Under the pieces are notes generated by a model. The model was not told the origin of the DNA. It ran no database searches and saw only the letters and a program-made list of their open reading frames with translations. From an uncultured Bryobacteraceae bacterium (GTDB taxonomy: Bacteria > Acidobacteriota > Terriglobia > Bryobacterales > Bryobacteraceae), in NCBI GenBank assembly GCA_955652915.1, contig CATPCJ010000379.1:1-43230 (forward strand): a DNA stretch of 43,230 nucleotides, written 5' to 3'. The position numbers and the translations under genes were made by a program. Shown piece by piece: positions 32,415-40,827 of this stretch. Each line of letters begins with the position of its first letter. The first letter of the stretch is position 1.

Positions 32415-33353
32415 ATGAATTCCATGAACAAGCTGGCGATCCTATTTCTCACTTGCGCGCTTCTGTCGACGGCGGACGATGTGAAGCGCCCGCGTATTCT
32501 AGGCGTCGCTCACATGGCGCTTTACGTCAGCGATCTCGCGAAGGCTCGCGCCTTCTACAAGGACTTTCTCGGCTTCGATGAACCCTACTCCTTGAAGCAG
32601 AAGGATAGCTCGGCAGACCGGATCGCATTCATCAAGATCAACGAGCAGCAGTACCTGGAGCTATTCGCCGAAGAACCGAAGCACAACGACGGCCAACTTA
32701 ATCACATCTCGTTTTATACCGACAATGCCCAGGCGATGCGCGATTACCTGGCCGCCCGCGGCGTCAAGGTGCCGGAAAAAGTTGGCAAGGGGCAAATCAA
32801 GAATTCAAATTTCAATATCAATGACCCGGATGGTCACACGGTTGAGATCGTGCAATACGAACCCGATGGCTGGACCGTGCGGGAGAAGGGCAAGTTCCTG
32901 CCGGACACGCGCATCTCGACGCACATGGCGCACATAGGCGTGCTTATCGGTGAGTTGGAGCCTGCCCTGAAGTTCTATCGCGACGTTTTGGGATTCCAGG
33001 ACATCTGGCGGGGCGGAGGAAATCCGAAACAGTTGAGCTGGGTCAACATGCGAGTTCCCGATGGCGACGACTATCTCGAATTCATGTTATACGGCAAGCC
33101 GCCCACGGCCGAGCAACGCGGCACCAAGAATCATATTTGTTTAGTCGTTCCCGATATCGAAAAAGCAGTCAAGATTCTGGAAGCCCGGCCTGCCCGAAAG
33201 AATTATGCAAGGGAAATTGAAATCAAGACCGGTGTCAACAGGAAGCGTCAGGCGAACCTGTTCGATCCCGATGGCACTCGTGTCGAGTTGATGGAACCAA
33301 ATACGATCGATGGCAAGCCCACACCGTCATCCACGGCGCCCCCGCCGCGCTAA
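32415..33353 (+). CDS. Secreted VOC (glyoxalase/dioxygenase fold) protein, two modules
   Basis: The 312-residue protein has a short signal-like N-terminus (MNSMNKLAILFLTCALLSTA). Two VOC modules of the glyoxalase/extradiol dioxygenase superfamily follow: GVAHMALYVSDLAKARAFYKDFLGF...DPDGHTVEIVQYE and HIGVLIGELEPALKFYRDVLGFQDI...DPDGTRVELMEP. Metal ligands His/Glu are plausible in each (for example H46 and the E of DGHTVEIV). The reaction is unknown. A start at ATG 32424 is possible too. It is divergent from the winged-helix regulator and 21 nt ahead of an LTPEQ protein. Confidence 0.8.
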   Translation: MNSMNKLAILFLTCALLSTADDVKRPRILGVAHMALYVSDLAKARAFYKDFLGFDEPYSLKQKDSSADRIAFIKINEQQYLELFAEEPKHNDGQLNHISFYTDNAQAMRDYLAARGVKVPEKVGKGQIKNSNFNINDPDGHTVEIVQYEPDGWTVREKGKFLPDTRISTHMAHIGVLIGELEPALKFYRDVLGFQDIWRGGGNPKQLSWVNMRVPDGDDYLEFMLYGKPPTAEQRGTKNHICLVVPDIEKAVKILEARPARKNYAREIEIKTGVNRKRQANLFDPDGTRVELMEPNTIDGKPTPSSTAPPPR

Positions 33354-33374
33354 GATTGGTGTTCTGAGACAACT

Positions 33375-33719
33375 ATGAAATCCCTAAAATATGCAGTACT
33401 GGCGTCAATACTGTCCTTGTCGCCCGCCGCGGCACAACACCAGGCGCCGAAGTCCCAAGTGCAGCGCATAGTGGATCAGCTCAATCTGACGCCGGAGCAG
33501 AAAGCGAAGGCCGATCCCTTTCTCGAAGAAGACGCCAAGAAAGTCAGGGCCCTGCGCGATGACAGCTCGCTCACCCCGGACGACAGGAAAAAGAAGAGCG
33601 CTGAAATCCGCAAGGGCACAGTCGCGAAGTTGAAGCCCATCCTGACAGACGATCAATGGAAACAGTTCGAACAACTCCGCGAAGAGCGTCAGAAACAGGG
33701 CAAGAATAAGAAACAGTAA
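33375..33719 (+). CDS. Small periplasmic LTPEQ protein, Spy/CpxP-like
   Basis: A 114-residue protein with a signal peptide (MKSLKYAVLASILSLSPAAAQ). A helical body is rich in charged residues and carries LTPEQKAKADPFLEEDAKKVRAL and a C-terminal LKPILTDDQWKQFEQLREERQKQ. The LTxEQ pattern is that of Spy/CpxP periplasmic chaperones or stress sensors. A second protein with the same pattern lies at 35837-36400. It follows the VOC gene closely and is probably co-transcribed with it. Confidence 0.7.
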   Translation: MKSLKYAVLASILSLSPAAAQHQAPKSQVQRIVDQLNLTPEQKAKADPFLEEDAKKVRALRDDSSLTPDDRKKKSAEIRKGTVAKLKPILTDDQWKQFEQLREERQKQGKNKKQ

Positions 33720-33785
33720 TAGCGTTGCCGCGGACACAATGGCAGCTCTAAGCATGCTATTCTGAAGCCGCGTTGAGCATCGCTC

Positions 33786-34625
33786 ATGCGTACCAGTGCC
33801 GCACTCACTTTTTGTCTCTTAAGCCTGATCTCCGCGTGGGGCGTACTGCGCGCGCAGAGACGGTTTAAAGAATATCCAGCCATCGAGTACTCAAACTTCC
33901 CGATTCCTCCGGATTTCGATCAAAAAACCGAGTGGGTGCGGGCCCGCCTGCGCTATCCCGATATCTACGGCTATCCGAACAATTCCCGGCTTGCGATGCG
34001 CGACGGCCGCTCCTTTCCGGGCATGTGGACCATGGATTATCCCCGGTCCGACCGGCACCTGCTGGCCGGCGTGAAGCGTCTGACTCGTATTGACACTCGT
34101 CTGGCCGAGCAAGTGGTGGATCTGGACGGCTCCGACGACATCTTCAATTGGCCCGTTGTCTACGGCGTTGAAGTGGGGCATTGGCGCTTGCCCGACGAGC
34201 AGGCAAAACAGCTACGCGATTTCCTGCTGCGCGGCGGCTTCTTCATGTGCGACGATTTCCATGGCGACGCAGAGTGGGCGACTTTCATGGATAGCATGAG
34301 GAAGGTCTTCCCCGATCGAGCGGTCGAAGATATTCCCGACAACGATCCGATCTTCCATACCCTCTTCGACCTCGATGAGCGGTTTCAAGTGCCCGGCGCG
34401 CAGTTTTTCGAAAGTGGAATCACCTATGAAAAAGGTCCTAGCGGCAAAATTCCCCACTGGCGGTGCCTCCGCGACGATAAGGGCCGTATTATGGTCGCGA
34501 TCTGCCACAACATGGATTTGGGCGACGCCTGGGAGGTCGCCGACGAGGCGAGGTACCCGGAGAAATGGTCGTCGCTAGCCTATCGGATCGCAATGAACTA
34601 CTTCGTTTACGATCTGAGCCACTAA
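33786..34625 (+). CDS. DUF4159 domain protein
   Basis: The 279-residue protein has an N-terminal signal (MRTSAALTFCLLSLISAWGVLRA). The DUF4159 body includes YPAIEYSNFP, LARYPDIYGYPNNSRLA..., DYPRSDRHLLAGVKRL, GGFFMCDDFHGDAEW and PHWRCLRDDKGRIMVAICHNMDLGDAWE. DUF4159 proteins are of unknown function and often appear with ABC-type or exported proteins in Acidobacteriota. It is separated by about 65 bp from the LTPEQ gene and followed by a REP-like element. Confidence 0.85.
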   Translation: MRTSAALTFCLLSLISAWGVLRAQRRFKEYPAIEYSNFPIPPDFDQKTEWVRARLRYPDIYGYPNNSRLAMRDGRSFPGMWTMDYPRSDRHLLAGVKRLTRIDTRLAEQVVDLDGSDDIFNWPVVYGVEVGHWRLPDEQAKQLRDFLLRGGFFMCDDFHGDAEWATFMDSMRKVFPDRAVEDIPDNDPIFHTLFDLDERFQVPGAQFFESGITYEKGPSGKIPHWRCLRDDKGRIMVAICHNMDLGDAWEVADEARYPEKWSSLAYRIAMNYFVYDLSH

Positions 34626-34653
34626 TTGTGGGACAGGCGTCCTCGCCTGACAG

Positions 34654-34858
34654 TGGAGTTTGGACATTCTTATGTGGGGCAGGATGGCATCCTGCGGCGG
34701 ATTGGTAATCCGCCTGGTGTTGGATCCGGAATTACTTACGGGCCGATTTCCAATCGGCCGCGGGTTGCCAACCTGCCCCACAATTACTATGTGCCAGGTT
34801 GAAGATTACAAAATGGTCGCGGCGCAACATGAAAAGTGTAGAATGTCCAAACTCCAGG
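34654..34858. repeat. REP-like intergenic element, copy 3, flanked by inverted repeats
   Basis: The core element (34673-34782) has outer arms TGTGGGGCAGG/CCTGCCCCACA and the same hairpins as copy 2. The 17-bp arms TGGAGTTTGGACATTCT (34654-34670) and its exact complement (34842-34858) lie outside the core. A GGGACA-type stretch with a CGTCCTCGCCT core precedes the left arm (34630 on) and follows the right arm (34857 on) in the same orientation. Confidence 0.85.
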
Positions 34859-34883
34859 GACAAGCGTCCTCGCCTATCATTCC

Positions 34884-35834
34884 CTATGCTGTCTGCTCCA
34901 TAGCCTTCCGCACCTGCCTCAAAAATTCCGGCACCACCGCGTAAGGATCATACGGTTTTCCTCTCGGAGAAAGCGCCTCGATCGGAAGATAACCGCTGTA
35001 GCCTGACTTTCGGACGATCGTCATCAACCGGTTTAAGTCAGTCGGAATATCGCTATCCTCGCCGAACGGACTCTGCTTGATTTGCCAGTTCGCTGCGGTT
35101 GGCGCGACCAGAGCCATATCCAGATATGGATCGGGCGTCTTGAAATAACCGGTATCGACGATGGGAGCGCACCAATCTGAACCAACGTCTTTCACCAGCT
35201 TTAGAAGCTCCTGACCCGTCTTCAGAAAATCGCCGTGGTTCTGCACGCCGATTCGAACTCCGAATTTCTTTCCGTGGTCTGCGCATTCCCTGAGTGCGGC
35301 CGCGATCCATGCTTCCACTTCGTCCCTCGAGGCGCCGCCCGATACCGATTCCCAAGTCTGCGCTCTCATCTGCGTATCGGCAAAAACTCGAATCACGGGA
35401 GCGCCCAATCTGGCCGCCACCTCCACCCATTCCTTGATGTGTTTGACTCCCGTGTCGCGCACGGTTTTGTCCGACGTCGTAAAGTTATTGCGGACGCCGG
35501 TTCCGCTGATACCCACGCCGAGATCGGCGGCTCTGCGTTTGAGATTATCGACGTAAGCATTGTCGGGCACGGCCGGGTAGCCGGGGAAATAGTAACCCGT
35601 GGCGTCGAACCCATCGAACTTGTTCTTGGCCGCGAATTCCAGCACTTGGATCAACGTCGCGCCCTCACCCCGGCCCTTGATTGAATCATTCAGCAGCTTG
35701 TTGAACGAATACGCGTTCAGCGAAATCTTGAGTACCGCCGCCTCCTTCCGCTTCGCTGGGGCCGCGCCGGCCAAAGCGCAAAAGGGCAATACCGAGACGC
35801 CGCGGACAAAGTTTCTACGGTTGATAGTGGACAT
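34884..35834 (-). CDS. Sugar phosphate isomerase/epimerase-like protein, Tat signal
   Basis: The 316-residue protein has a Tat-type signal (INRRNFVRGVSVLPFCALAGAAPA). The TIM-barrel fold of AP endonuclease 2-like isomerases/epimerases follows (KISLNAYSFNKLLNDSI, LEFAAKNKFDGFDATGYYFPGYP, GVRIGVQNHGDFLKTG, PIVDTGYFKTPDPYLDMALVAP, SGYLPIEAL). Metal ligands are likely in NHGD, DTGYF and IEAL. The substrate is unknown. It lies 2 nt after an LTPEQ protein on the same strand. Confidence 0.82.
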   Translation of the reverse strand: MSTINRRNFVRGVSVLPFCALAGAAPAKRKEAAVLKISLNAYSFNKLLNDSIKGRGEGATLIQVLEFAAKNKFDGFDATGYYFPGYPAVPDNAYVDNLKRRAADLGVGISGTGVRNNFTTSDKTVRDTGVKHIKEWVEVAARLGAPVIRVFADTQMRAQTWESVSGGASRDEVEAWIAAALRECADHGKKFGVRIGVQNHGDFLKTGQELLKLVKDVGSDWCAPIVDTGYFKTPDPYLDMALVAPTAANWQIKQSPFGEDSDIPTDLNRLMTIVRKSGYSGYLPIEALSPRGKPYDPYAVVPEFLRQVRKAMEQTA

Positions 35835-35836
35835 GT

Positions 35837-36400
35837 TTAGTTTTTCAATTCCGCGATTTCCGCATCCAGCTTCTTCTGCTGTTCGGATGTGAGCTGCAAG
35901 GCGCTGTCATTGCGCGCGGCCTGCTTTACCTTTAAGAGCATCGCCTTTTTCTCTTCCGGCGTCAGTGCCGCGTAGTTGACGATGGCCTTGCTCAGGGTCT
36001 CTTCGCCCTCCAAGCCCGGCGCCGCCTCAACCTTATTCGCGCCACCCTTCTTTCCGCCGCCGCCCTTGGATACGTTCTCGACTTCCTTATCCATGCCCTT
36101 CTGCTGCTCCGCGGTCAACACCGTCCGTACCTGACGCCGCGCCGCCAGCTTGATGGTCAACATGATTTCCTGCCGCTGTTCCAGAGAGATCGAGCTGAAT
36201 TTGAGCAGCGGTTTCGTCACGGATTCCTCGTCATGCAACAACGGCTCAACCTTGAGCTGCTGTTCGCAGGTGAGTCCGAACTCCGCCGTCATCCTCTCCA
36301 GCAGTGAATGCTTTCCAGGAGGTAGTCCAGCGCAAACCTGTTGCGCGGATGCCGCGGCGGCACAAAAAACGCTAATAACGGTGAATCGATATACGTTCAT
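35837..36400 (-). CDS. Periplasmic protein with two LTxEQ (Spy/CpxP-like) repeats
   Basis: The 187-residue protein has a signal peptide (MNVYRFTVISVFCAAAASAQ). Two helical repeats resemble Spy/CpxP: FGLTCEQQLKVEPLLHDEES...ISLEQRQEIM and ALTPEEKKAMLLKVKQAAR...LTSEQQKKLDAEIAEL. A glycine-lysine-rich linker separates them (GGGGKKGGANK). It ends 2 nt before the isomerase gene; the TonB-dependent receptor gene, also minus strand, lies just ahead of it (stop at 36410). It may be a periplasmic chaperone, but only the family motif supports this. Confidence 0.75.
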   Translation of the reverse strand: MNVYRFTVISVFCAAAASAQQVCAGLPPGKHSLLERMTAEFGLTCEQQLKVEPLLHDEESVTKPLLKFSSISLEQRQEIMLTIKLAARRQVRTVLTAEQQKGMDKEVENVSKGGGGKKGGANKVEAAPGLEGEETLSKAIVNYAALTPEEKKAMLLKVKQAARNDSALQLTSEQQKKLDAEIAELKN

Positions 36401-36409
36401 AACTCTCTT

Positions 36410-39400
36410 TCAGAATTCGTATCGCAAGCCTAGTTGCATCACTCTAGCCGGCTTGTTCTTGATAATTGTTCCGGCGTTGGCCTTATCCAGAGCCACGTTC
36501 GGTAGCTGCAGGTTGGTATGGTTACTGACGTTGAACGTCTCCCATCTAAATTGAACGCGGCTGCGTTCCCCGATGCGAAATTCTCGGGCCAGGGCGAGAT
36601 TCATAGCGATCGTTCCCGGACCATCCAAAATGTTCCGGCCGGAGTTGCCGAATCGAAAAGCGCTGTCCGGCACGATGGAAAACGCTCCCACGTTGAACCA
36701 CAAGTTCGCGGACGGATTCGCTACAGTGCCGGTGGCAATCCTGTCGGGACGCGTGGCCTGAGCCAAGTCATTCGATGCACCCGATACCTGCGGCGTGTAA
36801 GGCTGCCCGCTATATATGGTTCCAAGACCGGCTAGTTGCCAACCGCGTATCAGAAAGTTTTGCCTGAACGGAAGCCGCCACGCGAAGTTCATGCTGAACA
36901 CGTGGCGTATGTCGAAATCCGATCGGCCGCGTTCGGAATTCAAATCCAACGAATTCTGCGCGCCCTGATAACCTCCGTCGCCCGCGTAGTTCAGGCCCGA
37001 GTTTACGTCGATCGACTTACCGTACGTGTAGTTCGCGCGGAAAATCAGTCCGTGCTCAAGCCTTTTGCGAAACGTCAGCGTGCCGGCATTGTAGCTGGAA
37101 TTCGAACCGAATGAATAATACTGGATATCGCCAAAACCGGCGTACGGCCTGGTGGTCGAGGTGGGCGCACGCAACTGCTGGTTGATATCGTACTTCCTTC
37201 CCAGGTGCGTGCCCTTGGATCCCGAGTAGCCGGCTTCAAGAGCTACGCCTAATCCCAGTTCGCGTTCGATGGTAAAGTTCCAGCTTTCCAGGTAGGGCGC
37301 CGGCGGATTCACTTCAAACCCGTTCGCGTTCGTGACACCGGTAATTTTAGCGAGCGAGGTGGGAAACGGGTTGCCGAGCGTCAACAGACTCGGATTGCTG
37401 GTCGAGCCGGTAAAGGACTGCGAAATGGAAAACGGAAAACCGCCAGTGAGGTCCGTACGGATCGCACTCAGCCTGGAGCCGGTATAAAAGATGCCGTACC
37501 CACTACGCACCACGGTGCGGTTGTTGCCAAATGGGCGCCAGGCAAAGCCGATTCGCGGAGCGAAGTTGTCATAGTTGGTGTTCACCAGCGAGTTGGGCAA
37601 ACCGAAATCGCTTGCCAACCCCACCAGACCGGTCAGCCCGGCGGACGCAAGCGCCGCTTGCAAATTGGGCACAGGTCTATCGCTAGCCAGGATAACCTTG
37701 CCGATGGATGGCACATAGTTGCTCATCTGGCCGTACTTCTCGTTAGGCGTTTTCTGGATCTCATAACGCAATCCCAGGTTGAGAGTCAAGTTACGGGTGA
37801 CCTTGTAATCGTCCTGAATAAAGAAGCCGAACGCGCTGCCGTAAATATGATTTGTCACCGTACCGATCTTGCGTGAAGTGCCGCTCAGCGCACCCAGCAG
37901 GAAGTCGGCGAACCCGTCGTTCGTTGTCTTCCCATTGAAGGTGAACGACCCGTTGAAGTTTGAATTAGTCGGTTGATAGTATTGAACGCGCAGAATGTCC
38001 CCACCAATTTTGATGGTATGGCTCCCCTTGATCCACGTCACCACGTCGTTCCAGTTGAAGTTGTTGACGGTGTACCGGATGGGGTTGGTGGTGCTGTCGC
38101 CGAACGTCTCGAAACCCGTAACGGTGAACTTCGGGAAGGCTGCCAGGCTGGGGTCCGTGGTGGTGCCGGGGATACCGTACTGCGCCGCCCAGTTGGTTCC
38201 GGCGTGAGCGCTCACTTCGTTGTTGATCGTGCGGGTCAACCCCATGCGAAATTCGTTGATCAAGGTTGGACTGAAGATCCGCGTCTCGGAAATGCCGTAG
38301 AGCGACTGGCCGGAATCGGTAGTAGCGCCGAACGTACCCAGCGGGCTGCCGGAGAACGGGTTCGTGGACGTTTCCCATCGTTTCAGTACGCGCACCGCGA
38401 AATTGTCTTTCGCACTCAGCTTCTGATCCACCTTGAATAGAAAGCTATCCCAGTTATCCGGATTGCGCGCATTCGCTATGTAGTTGTTGGGCCCGCTTAG
38501 GTTGGGAATCGGATAGTTTAGAAGTAATTGTTGAGCAATGGGATTGAAACGCGAGCTGGGGATCACGTTGCCTTTGAAACAAGCACTGGCGTTGGCGGGT
38601 GTGCAGGAACCGCTTAGCGACGGATCTTTGATCAGGATCGGTTTACCGCTCGCATCGACAGACTGCGAAAAATCGCCCTGACGTTCGCGCGCCGTGGGCA
38701 CAATACCAAGGCTGTTGGATGCCTGCACCTGCCGGTAGCTTTCCCAGCTCACGAAATAAAATGTGCGATCGCGGCCGTTGTAGAGTTTGGGAACCATGAG
38801 CGGTCCGCTGATGGTTCCGCCAAACTGGTTGCGGCGCAGTTCACTCTTGCCCTGGTCGAAGAAATTGCGGGCGTCGAACAGATCGTTGCGCAGGAATTCG
38901 AACAGCGCGCCGTGCAATTGGTTGCCGCCGCTTCTGAGCACCATGCTCACCACGCCGCCGGCCAGCCGTCCATATTCCGCCGAATACCCCGACGTCTGCA
39001 ACTTGAATTCCTGCAAGGAATCGAGCGGCGGACGAGCCTGCGCGCCCGCATCGCGCGGGTTCTGATCGTTCAACCCGTCAATCAAAACGTTGCTGGCGTC
39101 CGCGCGGGCGCCATTCACAACGTAAGGCGATCCCTTGCCGCCCTGTTCGGCCGGCTGTACACCAGCTACCAGGAAAGCGAGATCGTTGAAATCGCGCCCG
39201 TTCAGCGGCATCTCCCTGATCTCGTTAGAGGTGATGACGTCGCCGCGCGAAGAGGTTTCCGTATTGAGCAACGGGACGTCGGCCTTTACCTCAACCGTTT
39301 CCGTCGTCGTGCCAATCTGAAGTTGCGCGTCAAGGCGGGCCGTTTGTTCCACCTGCAATTCCAGGTTGCTCTCGTGCAATCGCCTGAACCCGGCCTTGTC

Positions 39401-39619
39401 AATGATTACTTCATAGTTGCCTGGCGAAAGATTTGAAACGGTATACTCGCCGTCAAACTGCGACTGAGCAGTGCGACTTTCGTTCGTGTTCACTTTGCGC
39501 ACCTGGATAGTGGCGCCGGTAACCGCGGCATGCGAACCATCCGTGATTCTGCCGACCAAAGTTGCACTCGGCGTTTGCGCAACGGCGACACCGGCGAAAA
39601 GCAGGACGTACAATTTCAT
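36410..39619 (-). CDS. TonB-dependent receptor with N-terminal carboxypeptidase-like domain (Oar-like)
   Basis: The 1069-residue protein has a signal peptide (MKLYVLLFAGVAVAQ). A carboxypeptidase-regulatory-like domain follows (ATLVGRITDGSHAAVTGATIQVRKVNTNESR...YTVSNLSPGNYEVIIDKAGF), then a plug (plug-like NEIREMPLNGRDFNDLAF). The long beta barrel ends in LGLRYEF, a typical outer-membrane end. This Oar-like layout is very common in Acidobacteriota and suggests uptake of large or polymeric substrates. The substrate is unknown. The start at 39619 is supported by the signal peptide, but no clear ribosome-binding site is seen; GTG 39625 is an alternative. Confidence 0.88.
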   Translation of the reverse strand: MKLYVLLFAGVAVAQTPSATLVGRITDGSHAAVTGATIQVRKVNTNESRTAQSQFDGEYTVSNLSPGNYEVIIDKAGFRRLHESNLELQVEQTARLDAQLQIGTTTETVEVKADVPLLNTETSSRGDVITSNEIREMPLNGRDFNDLAFLVAGVQPAEQGGKGSPYVVNGARADASNVLIDGLNDQNPRDAGAQARPPLDSLQEFKLQTSGYSAEYGRLAGGVVSMVLRSGGNQLHGALFEFLRNDLFDARNFFDQGKSELRRNQFGGTISGPLMVPKLYNGRDRTFYFVSWESYRQVQASNSLGIVPTARERQGDFSQSVDASGKPILIKDPSLSGSCTPANASACFKGNVIPSSRFNPIAQQLLLNYPIPNLSGPNNYIANARNPDNWDSFLFKVDQKLSAKDNFAVRVLKRWETSTNPFSGSPLGTFGATTDSGQSLYGISETRIFSPTLINEFRMGLTRTINNEVSAHAGTNWAAQYGIPGTTTDPSLAAFPKFTVTGFETFGDSTTNPIRYTVNNFNWNDVVTWIKGSHTIKIGGDILRVQYYQPTNSNFNGSFTFNGKTTNDGFADFLLGALSGTSRKIGTVTNHIYGSAFGFFIQDDYKVTRNLTLNLGLRYEIQKTPNEKYGQMSNYVPSIGKVILASDRPVPNLQAALASAGLTGLVGLASDFGLPNSLVNTNYDNFAPRIGFAWRPFGNNRTVVRSGYGIFYTGSRLSAIRTDLTGGFPFSISQSFTGSTSNPSLLTLGNPFPTSLAKITGVTNANGFEVNPPAPYLESWNFTIERELGLGVALEAGYSGSKGTHLGRKYDINQQLRAPTSTTRPYAGFGDIQYYSFGSNSSYNAGTLTFRKRLEHGLIFRANYTYGKSIDVNSGLNYAGDGGYQGAQNSLDLNSERGRSDFDIRHVFSMNFAWRLPFRQNFLIRGWQLAGLGTIYSGQPYTPQVSGASNDLAQATRPDRIATGTVANPSANLWFNVGAFSIVPDSAFRFGNSGRNILDGPGTIAMNLALAREFRIGERSRVQFRWETFNVSNHTNLQLPNVALDKANAGTIIKNKPARVMQLGLRYEF

Positions 39620-39737
39620 GCGCACAATGATACTAACGTGCACTGTAGGGGTCAGGCCGAAGGATGGCAAGTTAATTTACAGTCAAGCGGAAGGAAGGGC
39701 GGAGCTACCTAATATTTCATTGAGATAGCTGGTTGAT

Positions 39738-39753
39738 TCTTTACGGTAAAGAC
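39738..39753. promoter_or_regulatory. TCTTWACGGTAAAGAC motif, copy 2
   Basis: TCTTTACGGTAAAGAC is palindromic (7-bp arms around one base) and differs from the copy at 32287-32302 at one position. It lies about 120 bp upstream of the TonB-dependent receptor start, in the region expected for its promoter or operator. Confidence 0.5.
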
Positions 39754-39759
39754 GGCTGC

Positions 39760-39814
39760 AAAAAAAAGACCGAGTGCCACGGGGAAGCGGCTGTAATCGC
39801 AAGGGCACTCGGTC
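39760..39814 (-). terminator. Rho-independent terminator of the WxPGYW gene
   Basis: On the minus strand, GACCGAGTGCC (39814-39804) and GGCACTCGGTC (39778-39768) form an 11-bp stem with a 25-nt loop, followed directly by eight T (39767-39760). This is the clearest terminator in the window and closes the gene ending at 39827. Confidence 0.9.
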
Positions 39815-39826
39815 GGCGTGTGAAAA

Positions 39827-40693
39827 TCAATTTCGTTCCGGGCGATGTTCCCGCTGAGCACCTTCGGGTTTGGGGTGTTCATGATTGGCGGGCGGCCGAC
39901 CCTCAGGACGAGCATTGGCGGGATGAGGCGCCCCAGCGTTATGGTGGGCCACTTCCGAACCTTTTGGCATAGCTTGTTGCGCATTCCGATTCATCGGTGT
40001 GCTGGGCCGGCTCACTGCCGCGTTTGCCGGGCGGCCGTGATTTACGGAAGCCAACTGCGCACGATTCATGCTCGCGCTGTGCTCGTGCGAGATTTGGGCG
40101 GCTGTGGGAGTCACGTGTTGTTCGCGGCTCGCTGCCTTCTCCTCGGCGGTTGGCTGAGCGGTGACCCCGTTCGGACCATTAAAGCTCGTCCGGTTTATCG
40201 TCGTGTTGTTGTTGACTACGGTCTTGTTGATATAGGTGTTGTGAACTATCGTTGTGTTCACGTTGGTAACTGCCGTGTTATAGCTGAAATGCTCGCCCAC
40301 CCACATTCCACCTCCGAATCCGAAGCCACCATATCCGAAGCCATAATTCACGCCTCCATAAAAGCCGACGTGCGGGCCCCAGTATCCGGGATGCCAGGCG
40401 TAGAAACCGCCGCCAAATCCCCAATAGCCGGGGGTCCATAGGAAACCAACTCTGGGCGCGAGAACCCAAGTGCCGGGCACCCAGTAGTACCCGTCGTCGC
40501 CATAGGCCCAATATCCTGGAGTCCAAATGTAGCCCTCTCCGGGACAAATAGGTTGAACGTACACCGGCAGCAGGGGTGGAGCTACCGTAATGGAAACGAA
40601 GACGCCCGCATAAGACGCGCTGGGTAAGGCCACAGTGGACAAAGCGACTATGAACGCTGCAAGCAGCAGACTTCGAATTGAATGGGTTCTCAT
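39827..40693 (-). CDS. Secreted WxPGYW-repeat protein
   Basis: The 288-residue protein has a signal peptide (MRTHSIRSLLLAAFIVALSTVALPSASYA). A block of WxPGYW-type repeats follows (GYIWTPGYWAYG, YYWVPGTW, FLWTPGYWG, YAWHPGYWGP), then a glycine/aromatic stretch, an Asn/Thr-rich part (TNVNTTIVHNTYINKTVVNNNTT) and a low-complexity tail rich in Pro, His and Asn. This fits the acidobacterial YXWGXW/WXXGXW class of secreted proteins. Function is unknown; an envelope or matrix role is possible. A clear terminator follows. Confidence 0.7.
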   Translation of the reverse strand: MRTHSIRSLLLAAFIVALSTVALPSASYAGVFVSITVAPPLLPVYVQPICPGEGYIWTPGYWAYGDDGYYWVPGTWVLAPRVGFLWTPGYWGFGGGFYAWHPGYWGPHVGFYGGVNYGFGYGGFGFGGGMWVGEHFSYNTAVTNVNTTIVHNTYINKTVVNNNTTINRTSFNGPNGVTAQPTAEEKAASREQHVTPTAAQISHEHSASMNRAQLASVNHGRPANAAVSRPSTPMNRNAQQAMPKGSEVAHHNAGAPHPANARPEGRPPANHEHPKPEGAQREHRPERN

Positions 40694-40725
40694 TCTCTTC
40701 TCACTTTCACAAATGTAAACACGCT

Positions 40726-40778
40726 GAATTCAAATCGTTGCGAGGTCCGGACTTAAAATCGGTTCATGAATTCAAATC
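40726..40778. repeat. Direct repeats GAATTCAAATC, 42 bp apart
   Basis: The 11-bp sequence GAATTCAAATC occurs at 40726-40736 and 40768-40778, upstream of the WxPGYW gene start (minus strand). Start-to-start spacing is 42 bp, four helical turns. A pair of operator sites is possible. Confidence 0.45.
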
Positions 40779-40827
40779 AATCTTCTGCGCCTTACGTCGT
40801 CAGCCGGGGCCGTGGACTTTAGCTGGA

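Noticed and set aside
39709..39984. 91-residue minus-strand frame across the terminator and the end of the WxPGYW gene
   Set aside because: It runs through a strong Rho-independent terminator and has no family match.
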